Shown here: piece after piece, positions 16,545-24,097 of the stretch | How positions within the stretch are numbered: the first letter of the stretch is position 1 | Layout of the letters: each line of letters begins with the position of its first letter | NCBI GenBank assembly: GCA_045591885.1 | Contig: JAZNTT010000004.1 | Coordinates: 1 to 24,496, forward strand | DNA from: Colimorpha_A sp045591885 | GTDB lineage: Bacteria; Bacillota; Clostridia; Oscillospirales; CAG-272 | Length of the DNA stretch: 24,496 nucleotides | Reading direction: 5' to 3' | Notes under the pieces: generated by a model | The model's input: the letters and a program-made list of their open reading frames with translations, nothing else | Database searches by the model: none | Told to the model about the DNA's origin: nothing | Program-made: the position numbers and the translations under genes

Positions 16545-19500
16545 TTACTCTTTCGAAGAAGATGATGAAAGCTGTTTATTTGCCTCAATCTCATCGGGAA
16601 GGAGCTGATTTCCGCTTCTGTCTCTTGTCACGATAAGGATAACCGAAATTGTGATAATTGAGCCAATGAGGAGAACGGCAAATACCATCATAAGTATAAG
16701 AATGGTTTTTAGTGTATCGAATGAGAAGCTTCCGAGGTTAAGTCCGCCCTTGCTTGGAGGAGTGAATTGCTCTTCGATACCGCCTATCAGGAAGCCCGGC
16801 TGCTTGGGACCGGAAGCAGGAACGGAATGTCCGCAAGAGCAAGCATAATATTCGTTGCCCTCAGCGTCGGTAAGAGCATCACCGTAATCGTGTGCAACCG
16901 ACTCGTTGATAGTTACAGCGCATCCAACACAAACAGTAAAGTGGTTATTTCCGTCATGCGCTAATACAGTTGCTCCGACGTGTTTACTCTTGTCCTTTGC
17001 GATAACGGTGGAGTCCTTGGATATCTCTTTAATTGCATTATCATCGTTATAGAGCGTCTGACAGTATAGGCAGTGATAGTGTGTGTTAACGCCTTCTTTT
17101 TCGCAGGTGCTTGCTATACCGATTACCTCTATTAACGAGTGTCCTGTCTTTTCCAAAGTGATTTCTGACTTGACAGAGCAATTCTTGCACTTTCCGACAA
17201 TGCTGCCGTCAGTAAGACATTCGGGAAGTGTAACGGTTGCGTTTCTGTTATCAATGTTGTGTTGAATTGTTTCAAAGGTGCAGGTGAGCACTATGTTGTC
17301 ACCACTTTTGGCGATAGTCACGCCGTGTCCGTTGATAGATGCGGATTCAAGAGCAAAGATATATCCGCTGTTTGGGGCGAGTGTTACCTTAACTGTGTAT
17401 TGCTTATTGCACGCAAATTTTGTTGCGCTGCTTCCGCCTGTCGAGAAGGAAATACTCTTGACTGCGCAGTTTGTATCTGTCTTTGCTCCTGAGGTTTTTG
17501 CGGTAGCACCCGCAACCGGCTCAACGATTCCGCTGACCTTAACGTTTCTAATGTATTTGTCTGTATTTCGCGGAATGAAGTAAGCGGTAACAAATCCAAA
17601 TTCTCCGTCTATAACCGAATGTGCCATCGGTATGGCGTTTGTGAACGTAATTTCTGATTTAATAATCTTATTACCGGGAGTAATATGCCAGTGAACGCGC
17701 ACATAATATATGCTTCCTGCCTCAATTGTGTGTGTGAGGAAGTCTATACCGTCATCGGGATCAAAGTCATGGTCTGTCTCTGTATCGTTTGCAATATCGG
17801 AGTATCCGATTACTTTTCCGTCCTTGTACCAATATACGGTAGCTACTCCGTATATGTTTACGTTTGCCTTGGAAAGCGGCTGACCAATTTTAAGGGTTGG
17901 AAGGTAGATCTGACGTCCACCGGTTGCCAAGGTTGCAATAGTGTAGGTAACTGTTAGCTCTGTTTTGTCCTCATTTAGAGAAACTGCGACGGTGGACGGG
18001 TGAACAGAGGAGGCAATCGTTGAATCGGAGAATATGCTGTTTTCGGGATCCGAAAGCTTATATACGACAGTCAGTACGTATTTCTTTTTACTTGCAAATT
18101 TTGTGAAATCTGCGTCTGCGTCAGTCTTCCAGGTGTAGCTGTCGATTACTACCTTAGAGCTGTCAGGAGTTGACGCAATAGAGGGGGCCGCGGGCTTAGA
18201 GCTTTCTGCCGGCGTTCCAAAGTCGACCTTAATCTCGTAAATTGGAGTTTTTTCGCCTTCAACGGGAGTAAATACTGCGGAGTTTTCCTTGTACGAGCAT
18301 GCGGTGCAGGCTCTTGTCATCTGAATAGTGTCTTCGGAAGAACCGCTTTCTGCCCAATCGGAGTATGTGTGCTTTGCGCTTGAGATAATGTATCCGCAAA
18401 CCGTGCATACCTTATCATGAGTAAACTTATTTGAAATGTATTCTGTCGTTTTGTGCGAACATGCAGTTGATATCCAAGCGGATACTGTTGCGTTTTTGCC
18501 GTCAGGCGACGGAGCGATGAACGACGATGAAGCACCGGGAAGGAAGGAGATTCTCGTGTCGCAGGTAAATATGTAACCGTTCTTTGACGAAAGCTCCAAA
18601 ACAACGAAATATGTGGAGTTCTCCTTGAGTGTAACAGGAGATTCAATTGCTGTAGAGGAATCTCTTTCGTACCACTTAATGCTGTCGATCTGATAATTTA
18701 CGTTTGACGGCACCTTGAAGGTAGGTGCTGTGCCTTCGTAATAATGGTTGTTGTCATCAATTGAGGAGGGAGTGAGAGAAACGGCGGCAAGAATTTTTTT
18801 GTTCGTAGTATCAAGGTTTATTGTTCTCGATACCGTAGTCAGCGTATAATTCTTGAAGGTTTCTGTTATAACGCATGCAAATGAATATCTGGTGCCATGA
18901 GCGAGTGTGATACCGTTGCTTGCAAGCTTCGAAAGATCAAGCGTTGCTTTGTCAGAGTTGGATATAGGCGTTACGGTTCCCGAAATGGAAATTGCATACC
19001 AGGAATATGAAATAGTGCTTTCGGAGTTGAAATAAGGTGTATATCCTGACGATAATGTTCCTTTTGCACCGGGAGTATAGCTTCCCGAGGTGAGTGAGGA
19101 AGTAATAGTTGCAAAATCCGCCGTGTCCGGAACGAGGTAAACGGGAGCGCCGTCAAGAGCATCAGCGGTCTTTTCAAGAGGTGCGCCATTCTGATATAGA
19201 GATTTTCTTGAATTACCCGGAATGAATACGGTAGGAAGATTGAGCTTTCCGTAGTATTCACTTACGTTTACCGTTGCAAAGTCCATGTAATCGGACAAAC
19301 GCTCGTTTACTGATGGCGTGGTTTCGAATTTTCCGGCCTTGATCTTTGACTTTGACGTTGAGTCAAGTGAGAATACGTCGGCACCGTACGCACCGAGGAA
19401 GTTGCCGTCGTTAACCGTTACGTTTGCCTTTGATTCGGCTCTGATACAAACGGAGGCAGGCTTTTCCTCGTTCCAACCCTTTAGGTTGGGAAGAATATTC

Positions 19501-20195
19501 TGACGCTTTCTTCCGGTTGCTTCAAAGTTACCGCCGTTTACCGTCAGGTTTGCTTTTGAAGCAACGGTAATGACAGTACCGCATACAGTATTTTCTGCGA
19601 AGCCGTTAAAGTACTCAAATTTCTTATCAATAATACCTGCAGCCCTGTGAAGCCATTCTTTTTCAGTGTTTCCCGCTACGAGGTTACCGCTGTTTACCGT
19701 TAGTGTAGCACCTTCAGATAGATAGATCAGGTGTCTTCCCGTTACTACCTTAAAATCAACGTATTCCTCATTTTCGGAGTAAAGATGGATACCGCCGGTA
19801 TAGGATAAAGCTCCCGTTTCGTTCGGCGAAGAGTCGCTAATTGTAAGTTTTCCGCTCTTTTCAACCTTTATAAGCGTAGAATCGTTTGTGTTATCCTTAA
19901 GGTTAGCAGTATTTTGAATAGCAACCTTGTGACCGTTAAGATCAATTGAAATTTCTTTTGTGACCGTATAACGGTATTCTTCGTATTCCGTTACCGTGAT
20001 TACTATGTCACCCGAAAGGGAATAACTTCCGCCTTCTCCTTCGAGAGCCGCGCGTAACTCCGCTTCGTTTGCAATCGCGGTTGCAGCTTCTGCGGCGCTC
20101 ACTCCGTAATGAACGGGCAGCACTAATGAAACTGAAGAAAGCACCGTCATTACGGCGATGATTAACGCAGTGATTTTGCTTGGTTTAACTGACAT
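16545..20195 (-). CDS. Large secreted, C-terminally membrane-anchored surface protein with beta-helix-like repeats and CxxC modules
   Basis: A 1216-residue protein with a signal peptide (about residues 1-37, ending VSAAEA-A). Residues 50-320 hold repeated rungs such as TLTVNSGNLVAGN, NLTVNGGNFEATG and NVTVNDGNFLGAYG, suggesting a right-handed beta-helix. Residues 350-980 form several Ig-like beta domains with a recurring 'Y.v.V.L...GYIF' pattern. Cys/His modules with CxxC occur at 597-600, 630-633, 1003-1006, 1042-1045 and 1089-1092, plus CSC at 1119-1121. One membrane helix (about 1161-1191) followed by RDR and a short Ser-rich tail anchors it; there is no LPxTG motif. The ligand is unknown; adhesion or glycan contact is a guess. 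AAGGAG (20203-20210 region) supports the start. Confidence 0.85.
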   Translation of the reverse strand: MSVKPSKITALIIAVMTVLSSVSLVLPVHYGVSAAEAATAIANEAELRAALEGEGGSYSLSGDIVITVTEYEEYRYTVTKEISIDLNGHKVAIQNTANLKDNTNDSTLIKVEKSGKLTISDSSPNETGALSYTGGIHLYSENEEYVDFKVVTGRHLIYLSEGATLTVNSGNLVAGNTEKEWLHRAAGIIDKKFEYFNGFAENTVCGTVITVASKANLTVNGGNFEATGRKRQNILPNLKGWNEEKPASVCIRAESKANVTVNDGNFLGAYGADVFSLDSTSKSKIKAGKFETTPSVNERLSDYMDFATVNVSEYYGKLNLPTVFIPGNSRKSLYQNGAPLEKTADALDGAPVYLVPDTADFATITSSLTSGSYTPGAKGTLSSGYTPYFNSESTISYSWYAISISGTVTPISNSDKATLDLSKLASNGITLAHGTRYSFACVITETFKNYTLTTVSRTINLDTTNKKILAAVSLTPSSIDDNNHYYEGTAPTFKVPSNVNYQIDSIKWYERDSSTAIESPVTLKENSTYFVVLELSSKNGYIFTCDTRISFLPGASSSFIAPSPDGKNATVSAWISTACSHKTTEYISNKFTHDKVCTVCGYIISSAKHTYSDWAESGSSEDTIQMTRACTACSYKENSAVFTPVEGEKTPIYEIKVDFGTPAESSKPAAPSIASTPDSSKVVIDSYTWKTDADADFTKFASKKKYVLTVVYKLSDPENSIFSDSTIASSVHPSTVAVSLNEDKTELTVTYTIATLATGGRQIYLPTLKIGQPLSKANVNIYGVATVYWYKDGKVIGYSDIANDTETDHDFDPDDGIDFLTHTIEAGSIYYVRVHWHITPGNKIIKSEITFTNAIPMAHSVIDGEFGFVTAYFIPRNTDKYIRNVKVSGIVEPVAGATAKTSGAKTDTNCAVKSISFSTGGSSATKFACNKQYTVKVTLAPNSGYIFALESASINGHGVTIAKSGDNIVLTCTFETIQHNIDNRNATVTLPECLTDGSIVGKCKNCSVKSEITLEKTGHSLIEVIGIASTCEKEGVNTHYHCLYCQTLYNDDNAIKEISKDSTVIAKDKSKHVGATVLAHDGNNHFTVCVGCAVTINESVAHDYGDALTDAEGNEYYACSCGHSVPASGPKQPGFLIGGIEEQFTPPSKGGLNLGSFSFDTLKTILILMMVFAVLLIGSIITISVILIVTRDRSGNQLLPDEIEANKQLSSSSSKE

Positions 20196-20236
20196 TTCTC
20201 ATAACTCCTTGTTTGATGAAAAAATACATTCATATC

Positions 20237-20265
20237 AGTATAACATAATAATAATATATTTTCAA
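20237..20265 (-). promoter_or_regulatory. Sigma-A promoter for the surface protein gene
   Basis: On the minus strand TTGAAA (20260-20265) and TATACT (20237-20242) are 17 bases apart. The predicted start is near 20230, giving a leader of about 35 bases that contains the AAGGAG ribosome site. Confidence 0.78.
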
Positions 20266-20279
20266 TAGGTAAGAAAGAA

Positions 20280-20304
20280 AAAAGCCGCTTAATCAGCGGC
20301 TTTT
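20280..20304 (-). terminator. Intrinsic terminator after the AraC-type regulator gene
   Basis: Inverted repeat AAAAGCCGCT (20280-20289) and AGCGGCTTTT (20295-20304) with a five-base loop. On the minus strand the hairpin runs into TTTTTTTCTTTC, a good termination signal, and it lies seven bases beyond the regulator stop codon. Confidence 0.88.
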
Positions 20305-20310
20305 GACTAT

Positions 20311-21195
20311 TTAACTTGTTGTTTCGGTGTCGCGTGCAGAGGTTGGAGAGACTCCCTTCAGCTTTTTGTACATAGCAGAGAAGTATGCTATATTATTATA
20401 TCCGCATTCCGTGGCGATCTGGGTTACCGTCTTAGAAGTCGAGCGAAGCTTCATTTCCGCATGGTTGATGCGCGTTATGTTTAAGAAATCTTTAAAACAA
20501 CGTCCTGTCACGCGTTTGAAGTTGCGGGAAAAATATGAATACGACATAAATAGCCGTTCTGACATGGAAGCAACTGTCAGATCCTCACTGTAATGCTCGT
20601 TTATATAAAAAATTGCATCGTCCATTTTCTTTGACAAGCCTTCGGAGCTATCTGCAAAAATTTGATCAGCATTTGACTGCTCTGACAGATTCTTAAGAAC
20701 AGTTGAAATTATTATCGCAGCGTTTGCTTTCATTAAAATGTCTTTGCCGAGAAATTCTTCCTGAGAGAGCTTTCTCAATTCGCCGAAGCGGGAAGAAATT
20801 CCGAGAGCGGCACATTCATCTTTTTTCCAAACATTTTTGTTTGCTGAGTGAAACCGCGAAAGAAGCGACGTATATCTCATGCCGTCTTCCTTGTATGCGT
20901 ATGATATTACATGTGGCATGGACATAAACAGTACCGACAATTCGCATTTATCATCAAGGGGGTATATACTGTGTACGGCGTTTGCTCTGAATAGTACCAA
21001 GTCACCTGAGGAAACATTGGCTTGAGTGTCGTCACTGACGATCAAAGCACTTCCGCGCGTCATATAAAGAAGCTCTACGAGCTGATGAATATGAGGTGAA
21101 GCCGGACTTTCACGTTCAAGAGCTTCCGTGAAAAATTGAATACCGTCATGTATAGCTTGCGGATTAAGCTCGTTTCTGATATTTGTGTTATTCAT
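20311..21195 (-). CDS. AraC/XylS-family transcriptional regulator with N-terminal cupin domain
   Basis: A 294-residue regulator. The N-terminal half (about 1-130) has cupin features, with HIHQLVELLYMTRG and VSSGDLVLFRANAVHSIYP, the usual sugar or small-molecule sensing domain. The C-terminal 100 residues hold the two AraC helix-turn-helices: DLTVASMSERLFMSYSYFSR and KTVTQIATECGYNNIAYFSA, followed by MYKKLKGVSPTSAR. Such proteins usually activate carbon-uptake or surface genes. No sugar genes are nearby. The neighbouring surface protein gene, read from the same strand, is a possible but unproved target. The ligand is unknown. Confidence 0.9.
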   Translation of the reverse strand: MNNTNIRNELNPQAIHDGIQFFTEALERESPASPHIHQLVELLYMTRGSALIVSDDTQANVSSGDLVLFRANAVHSIYPLDDKCELSVLFMSMPHVISYAYKEDGMRYTSLLSRFHSANKNVWKKDECAALGISSRFGELRKLSQEEFLGKDILMKANAAIIISTVLKNLSEQSNADQIFADSSEGLSKKMDDAIFYINEHYSEDLTVASMSERLFMSYSYFSRNFKRVTGRCFKDFLNITRINHAEMKLRSTSKTVTQIATECGYNNIAYFSAMYKKLKGVSPTSARDTETTS

Positions 21196-21238
21196 TATAC
21201 TACCTATGACAAATTATTGATAATATCGGCGCGAATTA

Positions 21239-21244
21239 ATTATA
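21239..21244 (-). promoter_or_regulatory. Probable -10 box for the AraC-type regulator gene
   Basis: TATAAT on the minus strand, about 44 bases before the ATG at 21195. No convincing -35 is seen at 16-18 bases, which fits a weak or self-activated promoter. The rest of the 21245-21366 stretch is AT-rich and holds no gene that I can support. Confidence 0.45.
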
Positions 21245-21366
21245 ACACACTCTTGAACAAAATGCTATATAATTTTTTAAAATATTTGAATGTTTTTTCA
21301 ATATTGAACTGTTTGAGCCGTTTTGCTTTAAATGTAATAATCAATAATCAAGCGTTACAATAAATA

Positions 21367-21389
21367 AAAGCCACGGAAATCGTGGCTTT
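21367..21389 (-). terminator. Intrinsic terminator after the ferritin gene
   Basis: Inverted repeat AAAGCCACG (21367-21375) and CGTGGCTTT (21381-21389) with a five-base loop. On the minus strand it runs into TTTTATTTATTG. It begins seven bases beyond the ferritin stop codon. Confidence 0.82.
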
Positions 21390-21396
21390 AAATATA

Positions 21397-21909
21397 TCAG
21401 AGCACAAGCGACGGAGCTGTGTAAACTCTTGCCGCAAGCTCTTGATTAAGCATATAAAGGCTTCTCGGGTCGGAACCGAACAGCTCCATTTTGGTGATCA
21501 GATCATTGGCGTTCGTTTCCTCCTCGCCCTGTTCCTTTACGAACCAGTCAAGAAACTGCATGGTTCTGAAGTCCTTGACATCGTATGCTGCTGCATATAT
21601 GTCGTTTATGAGGGAGGTGACGTATTCTTCGTGGTGAAGTCCTGCAAGAAGCACTTCCATGTGAGAGGAGTGATCCGCTTGTGGCTTGTCTATAGCGTCG
21701 AGAGTGATCTTCTGGTTTTCATTCTGAAGGTAGTGATAGAAGAGCATAGCGTGATCGCGTTCTTCCTGCGCTTGAATCTTGTACCAATTTGCAAACCCGT
21801 CAAGACCCGCATCCTCGAAATAGTTTGAAAACTGTAAGTATAGGTATGCAGAATAAAATTCTTTGTTAATTTGCTGATTTAAAAGCTGGTGTACCTTTTC
21901 GTTCATCAT
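21397..21909 (-). CDS. ftnA: Non-heme ferritin (iron storage, FtnA type)
   Basis: A 170-residue four-helix ferritin. All ferroxidase-site residues expected from E. coli FtnA are present at the same numbering: E17 (NKEFYSAYLY), E50 and H53 (EERDHAMLFYHY), E94 (LHHEEYVT), Q127 and E130 (KEQGEEE). It should form a 24-subunit shell that oxidises and stores iron, limiting Fenton chemistry. The start at 21909 is supported by AAGGAG eight bases upstream; a second ATG follows at once. Terminator and promoter flank it, so it is a single-gene unit. A Crp/Fnr-type palindrome sits at about -41 of its predicted promoter, as for trxB and trxA. Confidence 0.94.
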   Translation of the reverse strand: MMNEKVHQLLNQQINKEFYSAYLYLQFSNYFEDAGLDGFANWYKIQAQEERDHAMLFYHYLQNENQKITLDAIDKPQADHSSHMEVLLAGLHHEEYVTSLINDIYAAAYDVKDFRTMQFLDWFVKEQGEEETNANDLITKMELFGSDPRSLYMLNQELAARVYTAPSLVL

Positions 21910-21955
21910 AGTATTTACTCCTTGTTTTGAGCGTTGCTCTGTATTTCTTGGTTAT

Positions 21956-21961
21956 ATTATA
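21956..21961 (-). promoter_or_regulatory. -10 box of the ferritin promoter (no -35 match)
   Basis: TATAAT on the minus strand with predicted start near 21949. At the 17-base position the hexamer is CAGAAG, far from TTGACA. The palindrome at 21984-21996 lies exactly 22 bases upstream of this box, which suggests activator dependence. Confidence 0.7.
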
Positions 21962-21983
21962 TTTTAATTTTGACACATCTTCT

Positions 21984-21996
21984 GTGATTTAGTCAC
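21984..21996. promoter_or_regulatory. Predicted Crp/Fnr-type operator, ferritin promoter
   Basis: GTGATTTAGTCAC, within TTCTGTG...GTCACCAAAT on the + strand. Five of six arm positions are symmetric. It is centred on 21990, about 41 bases before the predicted ferritin transcript start. It overlaps the trxB stop codon (21989-21991), so coding and regulatory sequence share these bases. Confidence 0.7.
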
Positions 21997-22918
21997 CAAA
22001 TCTTAGTGAAATGTATTCTTCCGCATAATGAGCCGCCACCGCACCGTCAGAAACGGCGGTCACAATCTGCCGAAGAGCCTTTGTCCGTACGTCGCCAATT
22101 GCAAACACCCCGTCTATATTCGTTTTCGTGGCTTCATCTGCAATTATATAGCCAGAATCGTCGAGATTTAGCTGTTCCCTGAACAGTTCTGTTGCGGGCT
22201 TTCTCCCTATACTCACAAATACGCCGTCAACCGAAAGGGAAGAAGCGATATCGTTAACGAGATTTTTAATCTCAATTCCTGTTATGCGCGTATCGTATTC
22301 AAGGCTTGTAACGGTTGAGTTCAGGATCAATTCCACGTTTTCGGATTTTAAAAGCGGTTCGTGATATATTTTGGTTGCGCGAAGAGTGTCTCTTCGGTGA
22401 ATAAGGTAGACCTTTTTGGCGAGGTGAGAAAGATACAATGCATCTGAAACTGCGGTGTTTCCGCCACCTATGACCGCTACGGTTTTTTCTTTATAAAATC
22501 TACCGTCACAATGTGCGCAGTAGTGAATCCCTCGTCCGATAAAATTCTCTTCGCCGTTAATTTCAAGCTCTTTTGGGTTTGCACCGGTTGCGATGACAAC
22601 TGTTTTGGTTAGGAATTCTCCGGACGTTGTCGTTATTCTTTTGATTTTCTCTTCAAGCTCAACAGCGGTTACCTCTGCATATTCAGTCTTGGCTCCGAAT
22701 CTTTCGGCACCCGATTGCATTTTCGTGCCAAGCGTGAAACCGTCGATCCCGTCCTCGAAGCCCGGATAATTATCAATCTTATCGGTTATTGCCATCTGCC
22801 CGCCGACTGACATCTTCTCAATGACAAGAGTATCAAGTCCTGCGCGTGAGCCGTAAAGTGCGGCTGTGTATCCGGCAGGCCCTCCGCCGATTATTATCAT
22901 ATCGTATATTTTGTTCAT
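21989..22918 (-). CDS. trxB: Thioredoxin reductase (NADPH, FAD)
   Basis: A 309-residue low-molecular-weight thioredoxin reductase. It has the FAD-binding GGGPAGYTAALYGSRAG (11-27), the redox-active pair C134-A-H-C137 (HYCAHCDG), the NADPH-binding GGGNTAVSDAL (151-161) with the NADPH-type HRRDTLR (174-180), and the C-terminal FAD motif FAIGDVRTKALRQIVTAVSDG. It passes electrons from NADPH to thioredoxin, whose gene lies 0.8 kb away on the same strand. Usual enzymes have CATC; CAHC is a minor variant. A GGAG ribosome site precedes ATG 22918. The promoter carries the shared palindrome and lacks a -35. Confidence 0.95.
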   Translation of the reverse strand: MNKIYDMIIIGGGPAGYTAALYGSRAGLDTLVIEKMSVGGQMAITDKIDNYPGFEDGIDGFTLGTKMQSGAERFGAKTEYAEVTAVELEEKIKRITTTSGEFLTKTVVIATGANPKELEINGEENFIGRGIHYCAHCDGRFYKEKTVAVIGGGNTAVSDALYLSHLAKKVYLIHRRDTLRATKIYHEPLLKSENVELILNSTVTSLEYDTRITGIEIKNLVNDIASSLSVDGVFVSIGRKPATELFREQLNLDDSGYIIADEATKTNIDGVFAIGDVRTKALRQIVTAVSDGAVAAHYAEEYISLRFGD

Positions 22919-22949
22919 AATGAGTTCTCCTCTTTACTTTTTCATTTAT

Positions 22950-22955
22950 ATTATA
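22950..22955 (-). promoter_or_regulatory. -10 box of the trxB promoter (no -35 match)
   Basis: TATAAT on the minus strand, predicted start near 22943. The hexamer at the 17-base position is CTGAAT, not a -35 consensus. The palindrome at 22978-22990 is 22 bases upstream. Confidence 0.7.
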
Positions 22956-22977
22956 CGCGCGCAACGTATTTAATTCA

Positions 22978-22990
22978 GTGACATTGTCAC
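22978..22990. promoter_or_regulatory. Predicted Crp/Fnr-type operator between trxB and the regulator gene
   Basis: GTGACATTGTCAC is a perfect palindrome with arms GTGACA/TGTCAC around one central base, within TTCAGTG...GTCACAAAA. Its centre (22984) is about -41 for trxB and about -57 for the divergent regulator promoter. This is the best-formed of three copies and probably the strongest site. Confidence 0.78.
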
Positions 22991-23005
22991 AAAAACGGAA
23001 AATAG

Positions 23006-23034
23006 TTGACACGAGCCAGCAAATTATGTAAAAT
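23006..23034 (+). promoter_or_regulatory. Sigma-A promoter of the Crp/Fnr-type regulator gene
   Basis: TTGACA (23006-23011), 17-base spacer, TAAAAT (23029-23034). The predicted start is near 23041, about 21 bases before the ATG. Unlike the three target promoters it has a consensus -35, so it should be active without an activator. Confidence 0.8.
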
Positions 23035-23061
23035 AAAAGTAATTCTTGCAGGAGAAATATT

Positions 23062-23739
23062 ATGCAAAACCAAGAACTTGTTGATTTGTTTAGACATAGC
23101 TTCCCGTTCTGGGACAACATAAGTGAGTGTGACCGCGAAACTTTTATTGCGGTGTCGCATAGGATCAAATTTGATAAGGGGACAAATATTCATAACGGTA
23201 ACGAATGTACGGGTGTAATACTCGTTAAGAGCGGATCTCTTCGTTTGTATATGCTTTCAGACGAAGGAAAGGAAATAACGCTTTACCGACTGTTTGCAGG
23301 TGATATGTGTATTCTTTCGGCATCATGCGTCTTCAATTCGATAACCTTTGACGTGTTCGTCGATTGTGAAGAGGAAAGCGAATGTGTTATAATAGGCGGA
23401 TGTGCATTCGAGGACGTAGCAAGACGTGTTCCGGAGGTAAAGATTTTTGCACTTGAGACTGCACTGAGCAGATTTTCGGACGTAATGTGGATAATGCAGC
23501 AGATATTGTTTATGAGTATGGATAAACGCCTTGCGATATTTCTGCTTGACGAAGCATCGAAGAATGGTACGGATAAAATAAAATTGACCCACGAGCAGAT
23601 CGCCAAATATATGGGATCTGCCCGCGAGGTCGTTTCGAGAATGCTGAAGTATTTTGCAACCGAGGGCATAATACAATCATCTCGCGCTGACGGTATAACT
23701 ATAACCGACAGGAAGCGCCTTCGCGCATTAGCACTCTAA
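23062..23739 (+). CDS. Crp/Fnr-family transcriptional regulator, cysteine-rich
   Basis: A 225-residue regulator. The N-terminal cyclic-nucleotide-binding-like beta barrel (about 15-130) includes VKSGSLRLYMLSDEGKEITL and the segment LFAGDMCILSASCVF; a long dimerisation helix (about 128-155) and a C-terminal winged helix follow. The recognition helix GSAREVVSRMLKY has R188, E189 and R193 at the positions of the base-reading CRP residues. Seven cysteines lie in the sensor part (23, 49, 83, 89, 102, 108, 114), suggesting thiol or metal-cluster redox sensing; the cAMP-pocket signature is not evident. GGAG at 23051-23054 supports the ATG. It is divergent from trxB and overlaps trxA tail to tail by 12 bases. 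Confidence 0.9.
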   Translation: MQNQELVDLFRHSFPFWDNISECDRETFIAVSHRIKFDKGTNIHNGNECTGVILVKSGSLRLYMLSDEGKEITLYRLFAGDMCILSASCVFNSITFDVFVDCEEESECVIIGGCAFEDVARRVPEVKIFALETALSRFSDVMWIMQQILFMSMDKRLAIFLLDEASKNGTDKIKLTHEQIAKYMGSAREVVSRMLKYFATEGIIQSSRADGITITDRKRLRALAL

Positions 23740-24036
23740 TAGCGAAAGTATCTGCCCCTTGGGACGTGCGCCTGACGACTGGTTGACTATTTTGCCTTCC
23801 TTCATTATTACGAGAGTCGGTATGCTGAATACACCAAATTCGCTTGCTAGCTCGGGGTTGTCATCAACGTTTATCTTGCCGACTACGATATCGTTTCTTT
23901 CATTTGCAATCTCATCAATAATCGGCGATACCATTCTGCAAGGTGCGCACCAATCTGCATAGAAGTCGAGAAGTATTGGCTTTCCCTGGTTTTTAATCGA
24001 TTCAAAATTGTTTTGGTTTATTATCTGAACTGACAT
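23728..24036 (-). CDS. trxA: Thioredoxin
   Basis: A 102-residue thioredoxin with the fold landmarks ILLDFYADWCAPC (redox pair C30/C33), KINVDDNPELASEFGV and the cis-proline SIPTLVIMKEGK. The usual motif is WCGPC; Ala replaces Gly here, which can shift the redox potential. I chose ATG 24036, with AAGGAG eight bases upstream. A longer reading from ATG 24060 would place the start codon only about three bases inside the transcript and has no ribosome site. It reduces protein disulfides with electrons from TrxB. The gene ends by overlapping the regulator gene by 12 bases, with no terminator visible between them. Confidence 0.93.
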   Translation of the reverse strand: MSVQIINQNNFESIKNQGKPILLDFYADWCAPCRMVSPIIDEIANERNDIVVGKINVDDNPELASEFGVFSIPTLVIMKEGKIVNQSSGARPKGQILSLLEC

Positions 24037-24069
24037 TCCATTGTCTCCTTTGTTTTTCATTACGCTTAT

Positions 24070-24075
24070 ATTTTA
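24070..24075 (-). promoter_or_regulatory. -10 box of the trxA promoter (no -35 match)
   Basis: TAAAAT on the minus strand, predicted start near 24063. The hexamer at the 17-base position is CTGAAT, identical to that of trxB. The palindrome at 24098-24110 is 22 bases upstream. Confidence 0.62.
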
Positions 24076-24097
24076 CCGCACTTGAGTACCTTATTCA

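Noticed and set aside
24037..24060. Eight-residue N-terminal extension of thioredoxin from ATG 24060.
   Set aside because: The transcript is predicted to start near 24063, and the AAGGAG site lies downstream of this ATG, in the right place for ATG 24036.
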